Under the pieces are notes generated by a model. That model ran no database searches. It saw only the letters and a list, made by a program, of their open reading frames with translations, and had not been told where the DNA came from. Source: Alphaproteobacteria bacterium (lineage in GTDB: Bacteria; Pseudomonadota; Alphaproteobacteria; JAUHZC01). Taken from it: a stretch of DNA of 64,000 bases. How positions within the stretch are numbered: position 1 is the first letter of the stretch; each line of letters begins with the position of its first letter. The translations under genes were made by a program, and so were the position numbers. The stretch spans positions 1 through 64,000 of the forward strand of contig JAUHZC010000004.1 in assembly GCA_030425805.1 (NCBI GenBank), given 5' to 3'. Shown here one piece after another: positions 53,900 to 62,520 of the stretch.

Positions 53900-53923
53900 A
53901 GCCGGCTTTTGCCGGCTTTTTTT
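53900..53923. terminator. Bidirectional Rho-independent terminator
   Basis: GCCGGC-TTTT-GCCGGC followed by seven Ts on the plus strand (ends rpmB); on the minus strand the stem is followed by TATTTTTAG and lies 11 bases beyond the stop of the gene at 53934-54482. Confidence 0.88.
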
Positions 53924-53933
53924 GTGGGATGTC

Positions 53934-54482
53934 TTATTCATGAGGTAGGACGTTTCTCACAAAAGCTTCAAGCTGCTCTTTCGAACTCGGGCCAATTTCG
54001 ACATAAGCAATCGTCATATCAAAAAGCTCTTCTCTATTATGATCATATTTCTCAAGGAAAAAGAGAAAATTTTGGTGCAGGATTTTATGATCCCAGGGGT
54101 CTGGGATACCGTCAAAGGCATCTGGGTCATAGGTTTTGAGCTCAGATCTTACATCTTCAACCTCCTTAGCTGAAACTTTTCGGATCATGAATAGCGCATG
54201 AGATTTTTTCTTGAAACCCACAGTTCCAGCAAAGTGCAATGTTTTTTCGATAAGCTCTTCTGGATTGGATTTTAGCTTTCCAGCAATATAAATTGCAGCA
54301 ATGTAAAAGCTCAGATTTATACCATCATGATCAAAACGTCCCTCACAAGCATAGCCTACACCTGTTTCTGCTTTTTCCTGAATAGTGCAGTAGTCCATAT
54401 CGCTGGGCAAGCCAGCTGCACCATAGATAACAAGCGGGAAAAACAAGAAAAAAACTTGAAATAAAGAATTTTTCATCCACAT
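53934..54482 (-). CDS. Exported protein of unknown function
   Basis: 182 residues with a signal peptide (LFQVFFLFFPLVIYGAAG). The mature part is acidic and rich in aromatic residues (CTIQEKAETGVGYACEGRFD, DPDAFDGIPDPWDHKILHQN), with two cysteines near the mature N-terminus that could form a disulfide. No domain is recognised. It is convergent with rpmB and divergent from the small exported gene at 54550. Confidence 0.65.
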   Translation of the reverse strand: MWMKNSLFQVFFLFFPLVIYGAAGLPSDMDYCTIQEKAETGVGYACEGRFDHDGINLSFYIAAIYIAGKLKSNPEELIEKTLHFAGTVGFKKKSHALFMIRKVSAKEVEDVRSELKTYDPDAFDGIPDPWDHKILHQNFLFFLEKYDHNREELFDMTIAYVEIGPSSKEQLEAFVRNVLPHE

Positions 54483-54549
54483 AACTATCTATTATTTTAT
54501 TTTTTTTAAAAAGCATCAATAAAATTAAGTATTTAGGAGATTAAAAAAA

Positions 54550-54861
54550 GTGCGGATGTTTTTGTTCTTGGTTGGTCTATGTATGGTGAGTGAGCTTTTT
54601 GCAGCAACTTCGGGTAATTTTCCTATGCCTGAAAGCAGATGGCCGGGGCAAAGGATGCCAGCAGGGGTCACACTTGTTCCTGGCGTTCACCCAGATGCTG
54701 CTGGAGGAGTAATAGTAAGGCTAGAGATTACCATCTCTTCAAAAGAGGAGAGAGATATCTATATTAATGAGTTTATCAGACGCCTTAATGCCGAGAAGGA
54801 CCGGATCATATATCAGCGTTATTTAAATGCCATAATTATTCTTTCCCGGATGAAATTCTAG
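54550..54861 (+). CDS. Small exported protein of unknown function
   Basis: 103 residues from GTG 54550, which has TAGGAGA at ten bases; ATG 54556 is the alternative. Signal peptide MFLFLVGLCMVSELFAA, then a Pro/Gly-rich segment (PESRWPGQRMPAGVTLVPGV) and a charged helical C-terminus (ISSKEERDIYINEFIRRLNA). No homology recognised. Confidence 0.6.
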   Translation: MRMFLFLVGLCMVSELFAATSGNFPMPESRWPGQRMPAGVTLVPGVHPDAAGGVIVRLEITISSKEERDIYINEFIRRLNAEKDRIIYQRYLNAIIILSRMKF

Positions 54862-54883
54862 AATTTTAGACAATAATTAACTT

Positions 54884-54933
54884 AAAAAAAACCTACCTAT
54901 GAAAAAATGTGTCTATAAGGTGGGTTTTTTATT
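54884..54933 (+). terminator. Terminator-like hairpin directly abutting the next start codon
   Basis: AAACCTACCTAT pairs with ATAAGGTGGGTTT across a 14-base loop and ends in six Ts and ATT; the ATG of the next gene begins at 54934. The only Shine-Dalgarno-like sequence for that gene (AAGGTGGG) lies inside the 3' arm. Confidence 0.7.
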
Positions 54934-55926
54934 ATGAGGAATTGTAAAGCAAAAGTGATTGCTGTTCAGGCTAAAGAAGATCGATTGACACTGGGCCTCT
55001 ATCTTCTTGTAGGGCTTGTGTTGTTGGGGCTTTTGTTGGGAGTAGCATTTCCAGAGAAAGCCCATGCTCGTCGGAATACAGTGCAAATAACAGAAGCTCT
55101 TCACCCAGAGCAATTGGCTGTTAAGGGGGATCTTGAGAGCCAGCTACAACGACCTCTTACACGTAAAGAGCTTTTAGAGTTAGAGCGTGCGAAAACACCT
55201 GATACTCAAATTCGTTTTCGCCAAAAGCTTGTAAAGACATCACAAACTATTTCAGCTTTAGGGAGGTTGTCCATGCCTCAATTTAAGCTTCACCAAGACC
55301 TTAAAAAACAATATGGCCCTCTGACAGCGGAACAAATTGAGAGAATTTCACAAGCACGCACTGCACCAGCTTTGGAAAAAGTAAAGCGTGGGCTAGAAGC
55401 AGAGCTTGGTGCAAAATTTTCTCTTGTTCCTGGCGCAGCTGATGAACTTACTGTCATTGCAGGATCTGGGGGAGGTGCCTCACCTGTTTCAAGTGCTGAT
55501 GATGAGGAGCCAATTAAGTTTTCTCAAATTAGCTCCGGGGATCGTGCAAGTATCCGCCTTCTTGAAAAAGGCCTCAGCTTTAAGAAATACCCTCCAGCTA
55601 CAAATGCAGAGAAACGCCGTGTAATGGGGCTGGACTCTAGAGAGCGAGAGCTTGCGATTCGAAGTATACTTAGGGAACGTGAGCTTACCCAGCAAGAAGA
55701 CGATAGTTTCTCTCTGGGGCAGGCCAGTGCTGAAGATGGTCTCACAGGTGGCTCAACCCCTGCCTTGGAAGACGGTCCTAGAGACGCCATGGTTGCCTGG
55801 GATGGAAAAGGAGCTGCTGATGCAAAAGCTCAGATGACATCGGTTTTAACTGAGCTATCGGAAAAAGCTAAGGATCTTCAACAAGAAATCCAACGTTTGA
55901 AAGCTATTGTCGCAGATAGCCAGTAA
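54934..55926 (+). CDS. Exported or membrane-anchored helical protein, function unknown
   Basis: 330 residues. One hydrophobic segment (LGLYLLVGLVLLGLLLGVAF, about 21-40) followed by KAHARR, so either a cleaved signal or a membrane anchor. The rest is charged and helical with repeated motifs about LTRKELLELERAKTP and LTAEQIERISQARTAP, and a C-terminal coiled coil (LTELSEKAKDLQQEIQRLKA). No family recognised. The start is uncertain because the ATG sits against a terminator-like hairpin; a later start at TTG 54984 would lose the basic N-region. Confidence 0.65.
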   Translation: MRNCKAKVIAVQAKEDRLTLGLYLLVGLVLLGLLLGVAFPEKAHARRNTVQITEALHPEQLAVKGDLESQLQRPLTRKELLELERAKTPDTQIRFRQKLVKTSQTISALGRLSMPQFKLHQDLKKQYGPLTAEQIERISQARTAPALEKVKRGLEAELGAKFSLVPGAADELTVIAGSGGGASPVSSADDEEPIKFSQISSGDRASIRLLEKGLSFKKYPPATNAEKRRVMGLDSRERELAIRSILRERELTQQEDDSFSLGQASAEDGLTGGSTPALEDGPRDAMVAWDGKGAADAKAQMTSVLTELSEKAKDLQQEIQRLKAIVADSQ

Positions 55927-55928
55927 GC

Positions 55929-56375
55929 TTAGTTCTTTGAGCCTTTTTTATTAAGGCGGCCAAAGTTTCCAAAAATTTGTTCGAAGAAGGTTTCGCTATA
56001 GCCACGGCTTGGGGTGACTTTTGAGAAGTAAGAAACAGGTTTGAGAGTTTCCATATCACGCTCGCTCACCCCAGTTACCTCCCCCTTATCACTAAAGGCA
56101 ACCTCAAGGATTCCAAGCTCACGTGTTTTGGGCTTGAGAAAAGCCCGTCTTGAGGTTTCTCGCCTCACATAAAACCAAGATTTTGGGCCAAAGCTAGACT
56201 CAAAAGAGGGGCTTCCGAGGACTTGAAGAACGTCATCCTGTGTGATGGTTTTATCCGCAGCAGGCATGACCTGTGCAACTTGATCTTCATCCCACTGGCG
56301 CCCCCGACGCGCAACCATGGATTGACATCCTTGAAGGAACAAACAAATGATGAGAAAAAGACTGAACTGTCGCAT
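55929..56375 (-). CDS. bamE: BamE (SmpA/OmlA-family) outer-membrane lipoprotein
   Basis: Lipoprotein of the BAM complex that inserts beta-barrel proteins. Lipobox FLQGC with Cys17, then the SmpA/OmlA pattern: ITQDDVLQVLGSPSFESSFG, SWFYVRRETSRRAF, ILEVAFSDKGEVTGVSERDM. ATG at 56375 has GAGG six bases upstream, giving 148 residues; the frame is open to 56423. It is convergent with the helical-protein gene, two bases between stops. Confidence 0.9.
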   Translation of the reverse strand: MRQFSLFLIICLFLQGCQSMVARRGRQWDEDQVAQVMPAADKTITQDDVLQVLGSPSFESSFGPKSWFYVRRETSRRAFLKPKTRELGILEVAFSDKGEVTGVSERDMETLKPVSYFSKVTPSRGYSETFFEQIFGNFGRLNKKGSKN

Positions 56376-56431
56376 GCAAAACCTCATTAAAGATGTTTTG
56401 GCATTGTTAGCCAGAGTTTTCAAGGTCTAAT

Positions 56432-57355
56432 TTATGTATTTACCTTTGATGCAGCACGTGAGAGTCGATCCTGGAGGGCTTGGCCAATTCCTTCTTGGGG
56501 AAGGGGACAGATTGTGATGGCCTTGAAGGGAGGTTGATCAAGGTCTCTGAGGGCGCGATAGAGATTTCGCGCAGCCTCTTGGAGGTCCCCAGAGGGAGAG
56601 AGGTTGAAAAGCCCTGCCTCAAGGTCTGTTTTTTTGCCGGGACCAAAAGTAATATGAGCCTGATTGATACGAGGCTCAGTGATATTCAGAAAGACAGGGC
56701 GTTCTGGGGCATAGTGCTTTGATAAGAGACCAGGTGACTTGAGCTCTTCACTTGAAGAGGTCGGGTCAGCTTCAGGGAAAACCAAACCCGGGCGAAGAAT
56801 TTTTGGTTGAGGCGTTGTCAAATCAACTACAGAAGATTCAATACCGCCTGTACAAGCCCCGCCATCAAGAACGGGAATGTCAGGGAAGGCTTCATCAACG
56901 TCTTCGGCACAAGTTGGAGAAACTTTCATAGATTTATTCGCACTCGGCGCGGAAACAGGCTTTCCGACTTTTTCAAGAAGCTCTTTTGCAAGGGGGTGGC
57001 TCGGAACACGAACAGCCAGAGTACTTCCTCCTGCTGTGACTTTTGACGAAATTAAGGTTTCTTTTTTAAGGGGGAGGACAAAAGAAACTCCTTTTTCCCA
57101 ATATGTTTCGATGAAAGATTTATGGTCTGCTGGGATTTCAACAAAGTCCTCAAATTGATTTCTATGAGAAAAGTGACAGATCAAGGGATTCTTTGCAGGG
57201 CGCCCTTTGCGGCGGAAAATTTCAGTAACGGCTACATCATTTTCTGCAAGTGCTCCAAGACCGTACACAGTCTCCGTAGGGAAGCTAATAAGTTTCCCTT
57301 CTTTTAGAAGTTGCGCTGCCTTCTCAAGGGCATCTGGAGTTGGTTGCCATTTCAT
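56432..57355 (-). CDS. L-threonylcarbamoyladenylate synthase (TsaC/Sua5)
   Basis: Makes threonylcarbamoyl-AMP from threonine, bicarbonate and ATP, first step of t6A. YrdC core: ISFPTETVYGLGALAENDVA, IFRRKGRPAKNPLICH, VRVPSHPLAKELLE and PVSAPSANKSMKVSPT. 307 residues including the C-terminal Sua5 domain (LLSKHYAPERP), so it is the Sua5 type rather than the short TsaC. It lies upstream of bamE on the same strand. Confidence 0.95.
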   Translation of the reverse strand: MKWQPTPDALEKAAQLLKEGKLISFPTETVYGLGALAENDVAVTEIFRRKGRPAKNPLICHFSHRNQFEDFVEIPADHKSFIETYWEKGVSFVLPLKKETLISSKVTAGGSTLAVRVPSHPLAKELLEKVGKPVSAPSANKSMKVSPTCAEDVDEAFPDIPVLDGGACTGGIESSVVDLTTPQPKILRPGLVFPEADPTSSSEELKSPGLLSKHYAPERPVFLNITEPRINQAHITFGPGKKTDLEAGLFNLSPSGDLQEAARNLYRALRDLDQPPFKAITICPLPQEGIGQALQDRLSRAASKVNT

Positions 57356-57433
57356 GATTCATTATGTAAGGTGTCCTAATCTCTATTGCAACAAATTAAG
57401 TCCCTCACTTGGGCGCATTTTTAGGATATTAAT

Positions 57434-58135
57434 ATGGGTCAACGTTCTCTCCGTCGTCTTTTGATAGCTATTCTTGTTGTCACGCTTGGAGTAAGTTTTT
57501 TTGCACTGTATAAGAAGCGATATCATAGGGAGGTAGATGCTTTTCTTTCAGGAGCGCCATCTGTTCAAAGTAAAAAGCCTGCAATGATTATTAAAAAAAC
57601 TCAAGGTTCAGTTGCTAAAAGAGGGCTTCCAATTTCTGGAGACTTTTCCTTAAAGGATACGAAAGGTCAACTAAGGACGAAAAAAGAATTCTTAGGGCGT
57701 CCTCTCCTCATTTATCTCGGATATAGTTATTGCCCTGATATTTGCCCCATGGCATTGGATAATATTACACAGGCTCTTGAAAAAATGGGGCAGGGCGGGA
57801 AAGTTTTACAGCCTATATTCATCTCCCTTGATCCTGACAGAGATACATCAGAGCAGCTCAAAAGTTATATGAAAAATTTTCATCCTACAATTCTGGCTTT
57901 GCGTGCGGAAGAAGATAAATTAAAAGAGTTAAAAGAAAACTTTAAGGCTTTTTCTCGAAAGGTGAACGAAGATGGCGTTCCTCTAAATCCGAGAGGGGAT
58001 CATGGAGATGATTACCTCATTGATCATTCCTCCATAATCTACCTTTTTGATAAAAGAGGTAGATGTGTTGCTCATTTCAATCATCTTACTCCTCCGGGGC
58101 AACTTGTAGAGGGAATTCGTAAACATCTGAAATAG
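57434..58135 (+). CDS. SCO1/SenC-family copper chaperone
   Basis: Membrane-anchored thioredoxin-fold protein that delivers copper to the CuA centre of cytochrome c oxidase. One N-terminal membrane segment (LLIAILVVTLGVSFFALY), copper-binding Cys100 and Cys104 in SYCPDICPM, and His198 in YLIDHSSIIYLF complete the site. 233 residues. Implies an aa3/CuA-type terminal oxidase in the organism; no oxidase genes are in the window. Confidence 0.95.
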   Translation: MGQRSLRRLLIAILVVTLGVSFFALYKKRYHREVDAFLSGAPSVQSKKPAMIIKKTQGSVAKRGLPISGDFSLKDTKGQLRTKKEFLGRPLLIYLGYSYCPDICPMALDNITQALEKMGQGGKVLQPIFISLDPDRDTSEQLKSYMKNFHPTILALRAEEDKLKELKENFKAFSRKVNEDGVPLNPRGDHGDDYLIDHSSIIYLFDKRGRCVAHFNHLTPPGQLVEGIRKHLK

Positions 58136-58145
58136 GGTTGAAGAC

Positions 58146-58220
58146 TGGTGCCGTCGGCGAGGATTGAACTCACGACCTCACCCTTACCAAGGGTGCGCTC
58201 TACCACTGAGCTACGACGGC
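58146..58220 (-). tRNA. tRNA-Thr (anticodon GGT)
   Basis: Minus-strand cloverleaf: acceptor GCCGTCG / CGACGGC, D-arm GCTCAGTGGTAGAGC, anticodon stem CACCC / GGGTG with loop TTGGTAA giving GGT (reads ACC/ACU), T-arm GAGTTCAATC. Discriminator A, then encoded CCA at 58148-58146. Confidence 0.96.
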
Positions 58221-58285
58221 AATAATGGTGGAATATAGCGGACTCTTTCGTTATAATCAAGCTATTGAAATGTGAGTCTAGGGTG

Positions 58286-58471
58286 ATGAAAGTTTCTCCT
58301 GAAGATATAGAAAAGGCCTTTCGAGAAAATTTGCTGAAGCGGCGCAGGCAGGTGACTTCGCGGGAATTGGCATTAAATCGCGGAGAGCGCGGTATTATCC
58401 ATGTGCTTCAACAGGAGAAACAAGAAGATCACGCGGAGTCAGAGGGTGCTCAAGACAAAAAGACTTTGTAA
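58286..58471 (+). CDS. Small basic-acidic protein of unknown function
   Basis: 61 residues from ATG 58286 (preceded by TAGGG); TTG 58265 is a longer but poorer start. The N-terminal half is helical and basic (DIEKAFRENLLKRRRQVTSR), the C-terminus acidic (EKQEDHAESEGAQDKKTL). It fits the gap between tRNA-Thr and glmU. No family recognised. Confidence 0.5.
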   Translation: MKVSPEDIEKAFRENLLKRRRQVTSRELALNRGERGIIHVLQQEKQEDHAESEGAQDKKTL

Positions 58472-58539
58472 TATTTTGTTACTTGTTTTGCTGTAGTGCA
58501 TCTGTCTTAATAAACTGATTAAAGAATTTCTGGGGCTAT

Positions 58540-59868
58540 ATGACATCTCAGCACAATATAAAAACTCTTATTTTAGCAGCTGGAAACGGGAAAAGGATGG
58601 GGTCTGCAAGGCCAAAGGTTCTTCACCCAATTGCTCAGTTTCCTATGATCGGTCATACACTCAAACTTGCCTATGAAATTTCAGGTCAGGTTGCATGTGT
58701 TTTGAATCCAGACCATGTGGAGGTTGTTGAATTTGTTAAGGAATTTTTTCCTAAGACAAAAATCTTTTTCCAGAAAAACCCCCAGGGTACGGCCCATGCT
58801 GTTTCTCAAGCTATGTCATTTTTTGATGGAAAGGCTGAGGAGCATATTAGTGTGATTTATGGGGATACACCCTTGTTGCAAAAAGAAACGATTAAGCTTC
58901 TCTTGAATCAGCTGCAAGAAGATGTCATGAGCGTTCTCGGGTTTCGCCCTGCGAATCCAGGAGCTTATGGCCGCTTGATCACAAGCTCTCAAGGCCTTGA
59001 AAAAATTGTGGAAGCAAAAGATGCTTCAAAAGAAGATTTGGCCCAAGATTTGTGTAACTCAGGAGTCATGGCGTTCCGGGGGGATTTTCTTACAGAAGCT
59101 TTGCCCAAAGTTGGGAATAAAAATGCATCAAAGGAATATTATTTAACAGACCTTGTTGAAATTGCTCGCAAAAAGAAAGAGATGGTCGGCCTGAGTGAGT
59201 GTCATCCTGAGCAAGTTGAAGGCGTGAATACGCTCAAAGAACTTGCTCGTGTGGAGGGGGTTTTCCAAAAAAATGCCCGGGATAGACTGCTTTCGAGCGG
59301 TGTGCAAATGCAGGCCCCTGAAACAGTGTTTCTTTCCCATGATACGAAGTTAGAGCCCGGCGTATGTGTAGGGCCGTATGTCGTATTTGGTCCTGGCGTT
59401 CATGTTAAGGAAGGCACCGTTATAGAAGCTTTCTCTCATTTGCAGGGCACAAGCTTGGGACCTGAAAATGCTGTAGGACCCTTCACACGTCTGCGTCCTG
59501 GAACTGTTACAGAAGCTAAGGTGAAACTTGGGAATTTTGTTGAGGTAAAGAAGTCCTGCATTGGTGCCGGCTCTAAAGTGAATCACCTCTCCTACGTTGG
59601 TGATGCAGAGGTAGGTGCGGGCGTTAATTTGGGTGCAGGAACGATTACGTGCAATTATGATGGTGAAAAAAAACATCCCACCCACATCGAAGATGGGGCT
59701 TTTATTGGCTCTAATGTGAGTTTGGTTGCGCCAGTAACAGTAGGAGAAAAGGCCACTGTTGGAGCCGGTTCTGTGATCACAAAGTCTGTTGCACCAGGGG
59801 CCTTAAGCCTTGAACGTAGCCCGCAACAGACTTATCCTGAGAAAAGCAATCGCTTAAAAGCATCGTAG
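58540..59868 (+). CDS. glmU: Bifunctional GlmU (UDP-GlcNAc pyrophosphorylase / GlcN-1-P acetyltransferase)
   Basis: Makes UDP-GlcNAc for peptidoglycan and lipid A. N-terminal nucleotidyltransferase domain: LILAAGNGKRMGSARPKVLH, FQKNPQGTAHAV, VIYGDTPLL. C-terminal left-handed beta-helix acetyltransferase: GPFTRLRPGTV, KLGNFVEVKKSC, KVNHLSYVGDAEVGAGVNLG and TCNYDGEKKHPTHIEDGAFI. 442 residues. Nine bases before glmS; the two form a natural pathway operon. Confidence 0.98.
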   Translation: MTSQHNIKTLILAAGNGKRMGSARPKVLHPIAQFPMIGHTLKLAYEISGQVACVLNPDHVEVVEFVKEFFPKTKIFFQKNPQGTAHAVSQAMSFFDGKAEEHISVIYGDTPLLQKETIKLLLNQLQEDVMSVLGFRPANPGAYGRLITSSQGLEKIVEAKDASKEDLAQDLCNSGVMAFRGDFLTEALPKVGNKNASKEYYLTDLVEIARKKKEMVGLSECHPEQVEGVNTLKELARVEGVFQKNARDRLLSSGVQMQAPETVFLSHDTKLEPGVCVGPYVVFGPGVHVKEGTVIEAFSHLQGTSLGPENAVGPFTRLRPGTVTEAKVKLGNFVEVKKSCIGAGSKVNHLSYVGDAEVGAGVNLGAGTITCNYDGEKKHPTHIEDGAFIGSNVSLVAPVTVGEKATVGAGSVITKSVAPGALSLERSPQQTYPEKSNRLKAS

Positions 59869-59877
59869 GAAGATAAT

Positions 59878-61692
59878 ATGTGTGGAATCGTTGGTTATGT
59901 CGGGAGTGAGCCAGCTGCTCATCTTCTGATAGAAGGCTTAGAAAAACTTTCCTATCGGGGGTATGATTCAAGCGGCATTGCAACCCTCCACAATCGCCAC
60001 TTCCACCGTGTAAGGGCAAAAGGAAAGCTTGAAAAACTGAAAGAAAAGCTAGAAGGCCAAGAAAATTTAGCAACCATCGGTATTGCACATACCCGTTGGG
60101 CAACTCATGGTATGCCGACAGAAGCCAATGCCCATCCTCACCAAAATGATAAAGTTAGCTTGGTGCATAATGGGATCATTGAAAATGCAGATTCTTTAAA
60201 AAAGATGCTCCTCCAGCAAGGCTATGAATTTGAATCTGAGACTGACACAGAAGTTATTGCGCACCTTCTTCATTATCACTTAACACAAGGGTTAAATCCC
60301 CAACAAGCTTTGCAAAAGCTTCAAGAAACTCTACGAGGAGCCTACGCCCTTGGGATTTTATTTGCGCAAGATCTAAATCGGATTTATATCATGCGCCATG
60401 GAAGTCCTCTCGTGGTTGGGCGTGGCGAAACGGGGCACTTTATAGGGTCCGATGCACTTGCCCTGGGAGAGTGGTGTCAGCAATTTTGTTATCTGGAAAA
60501 TGGAGACTTTGGCTGGATTGAGCAAGGGCGTCTTTCTTTGTGGAATGAGGCGGGAGAGCCTTGTGAACGCTCTTTCCAACATGTATCAGTTGTTTCTGAG
60601 AATCAGTCAAAAGAAGGCTACCCCTACTTTATGGCAAAAGAGATTCATGAGCAGCCCCAGGTTATTCGTCAAACACTCTCAGCCTATCTTGACTTTGAAA
60701 CTTTTGGAATTAAGGAAGATTTTGCCGCTCTTAAATCCCAAGGTTATAAACGTGTGCAAATTGTAGGGTGTGGCACAGCTTTTCTGGCTGGGCGTCTCGG
60801 GAAATATTGGCTTGAGGGAATTGCGGGCCTTCCGACATCTGTGGAGATTGCTTCTGAATTTCGCTATTGTCAAAAGCCGATTGAAACAGACACGCTTTAT
60901 CTTTTTATCTCCCAGTCTGGAGAAACCGCAGATACTCTTGCTGCCCACGAAATTGTGAAGGCTGTAGGAGCACCCACAGGGGCTATTGTGAATGTTCCCC
61001 ATAGCACACTCGATCGTGAAGTTGATTTGAGTCTCTATACTTATGCTGGAGCTGAGATCGGTGTTGCCAGTACAAAAGCTTTTACAGCTCAGCTTTGTGC
61101 ACTGTATGCTTTGAGCCTTTGCCTTGCCCCCGATCATAAAAAATTAAAAGAACATTTTGAGGTGTTAAAATCACTACCAGGGCTTGTCCAACAGACCGTG
61201 GATCGGATTGAGAAGGAAGCACCTCGCATTGCTATGGACTTGGCAAAAACAGAAGACATGCTCTTTATTGGTAGGCATACTTTGTATCCAATTGCCTTAG
61301 AAGGTGCTCTGAAAATGAAAGAGCTTTCCTATGTTCATGCTGAAGGATATGGTGCAGGAGAGCTTAAGCATGGCCCTATTGCTTTAATACATGCTGGGTT
61401 TCCAACAATTGCATTATTGGATGAAAGTGCTCTCAAAGAGAAGACACTTTCCAATGTACAAGAAGTGCAAGCAAGGGGAGGACCCTTGTATGGCTTGGTT
61501 TCTGAGGGGGCACTAACAGCAGAGCAAGAAGCGAGTTTTAAGGATATCCTCTATCTTCCAAAGACTTCTGAAGAAGTTTCTCCCTTTTTGATGACAATAG
61601 CTGTGCAGTGGTTAGCTTACTTTACAGCCATGGTCCGGGGGAATGATATTGATCAGCCCCGAAACCTGGCGAAGTCTGTGACGGTGGAGTAG
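59878..61692 (+). CDS. glmS: Glutamine-fructose-6-phosphate aminotransferase (isomerizing)
   Basis: First step of amino-sugar synthesis: fructose-6-P plus glutamine to glucosamine-6-P. Catalytic Cys2 (MCGIVGYVG), glutaminase motifs HTRWATHGMP and HNGIIENAD, then two SIS isomerase domains (FISQSGETADTLAA, ASTKAFTAQL) and C-terminal LAKSVTVE. 604 residues. AGGAAG precedes the ATG. The gap to glmU is nine bases, so no ribozyme or riboswitch controls it. Confidence 0.98.
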   Translation: MCGIVGYVGSEPAAHLLIEGLEKLSYRGYDSSGIATLHNRHFHRVRAKGKLEKLKEKLEGQENLATIGIAHTRWATHGMPTEANAHPHQNDKVSLVHNGIIENADSLKKMLLQQGYEFESETDTEVIAHLLHYHLTQGLNPQQALQKLQETLRGAYALGILFAQDLNRIYIMRHGSPLVVGRGETGHFIGSDALALGEWCQQFCYLENGDFGWIEQGRLSLWNEAGEPCERSFQHVSVVSENQSKEGYPYFMAKEIHEQPQVIRQTLSAYLDFETFGIKEDFAALKSQGYKRVQIVGCGTAFLAGRLGKYWLEGIAGLPTSVEIASEFRYCQKPIETDTLYLFISQSGETADTLAAHEIVKAVGAPTGAIVNVPHSTLDREVDLSLYTYAGAEIGVASTKAFTAQLCALYALSLCLAPDHKKLKEHFEVLKSLPGLVQQTVDRIEKEAPRIAMDLAKTEDMLFIGRHTLYPIALEGALKMKELSYVHAEGYGAGELKHGPIALIHAGFPTIALLDESALKEKTLSNVQEVQARGGPLYGLVSEGALTAEQEASFKDILYLPKTSEEVSPFLMTIAVQWLAYFTAMVRGNDIDQPRNLAKSVTVE

Positions 61693-61704
61693 GAGCTTTT
61701 CCCC

Positions 61705-62520
61705 TTGCGGGATACGCCTATCCTTGTCATCATTGATAAAAAAAGGTCATGCATGCGGTGCACAGGATATAACCTCGATAAAGATTTTAGGCTAAAACCT
61801 ATTACAAAAAAATTTGCGGCAGATTTTAAGTCAAAGCTCTATGAAGATGCGGTTTCTTTTGAAAGTACTGCAAACGGGACCTATTTTTTCCTTTTCTCAT
61901 ATGGTGTGGTTGTCTTTTGGGGGTTCACAGAAGAACAAGAACAAGACTTGTTAAAGCAAATCTTGAAAGGGGATCACGTTGGAGATGTTTATGAGTATAC
62001 CCTCGGGGAAGAACAAAACGTTCACCAAGACCGGATCACACTGAAGTTATCTTCCCCTAAAGATTTGCAGATGCTGGCTGTTTCCTATGGAATCTCACAG
62101 TCAATGGTTTTGCATAGCTTTGAAGATCGGATCTACAACACGATTGAAGAAACAAAAGTGATTCCAAAGCACCTTGCTCAGCACGGCAAGATACCACTTT
62201 CTCGCCGTGAAATTGCAAAGAAAATTGGGTGGGTAATGATGGAGAGGAACTCTGTGAATCTACATACAGATATCCTGGATGTTCCTCCTTTTATCTGGGA
62301 TCACCCAGAGTATGATGATATTTACACAAAGACCATCATGGATCTTGATATCGCATCTCGGACTGAGGTTTTAAACACGCGCTTAAACATTCTCAAGGAT
62401 CTTTTTGATGTGATGAGTGATACTCTCAATCACAGACACTCTGCTCTTTTAGAGTGGATTATCATCATTCTCATTTTTATTGAGGTCTTGTTCAGTTTCT
62501 GGACGCATATGCTTCACTAG
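61705..62520 (+). CDS. RMND1/Rmd1-like DUF155 protein
   Basis: 271 residues from TTG 61705, which has TAGGAG nine bases upstream; ATG 61753 is the alternative start. DUF155 (YagE/RMD1) features: YFFLFSYGVVVFWGFTEEQE, VSYGISQSMVLHSFEDRIYN, RREIAKKIGWVMMERNSVNL and a C-terminal membrane anchor (EWIIIILIFIEVLFSFWTHM). Mitochondrial RMND1 supports mitochondrial translation; the bacterial role is unknown. It follows glmS by 12 bases. Its last 72 bases overlap the convergent thioredoxin-like gene. Confidence 0.85.
   Translation: MRDTPILVIIDKKRSCMRCTGYNLDKDFRLKPITKKFAADFKSKLYEDAVSFESTANGTYFFLFSYGVVVFWGFTEEQEQDLLKQILKGDHVGDVYEYTLGEEQNVHQDRITLKLSSPKDLQMLAVSYGISQSMVLHSFEDRIYNTIEETKVIPKHLAQHGKIPLSRREIAKKIGWVMMERNSVNLHTDILDVPPFIWDHPEYDDIYTKTIMDLDIASRTEVLNTRLNILKDLFDVMSDTLNHRHSALLEWIIIILIFIEVLFSFWTHMLH

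Noticed and set aside
59190-59225. TGTCATCCTGAGCAAGTTGAAG in glmU resembles a dispersed repeat (TGTCATCCTGAGCGAAG) and could be a repeat inserted in the gene
   Set aside because: The encoded ECHPEQVEGVN aligns in length with the normal GlmU segment before GVN, so no insertion is needed; likeness is probably by chance.
59860-59880. glmS ribozyme or riboswitch
   Set aside because: Only nine bases separate glmU and glmS; there is no room for a structured leader.
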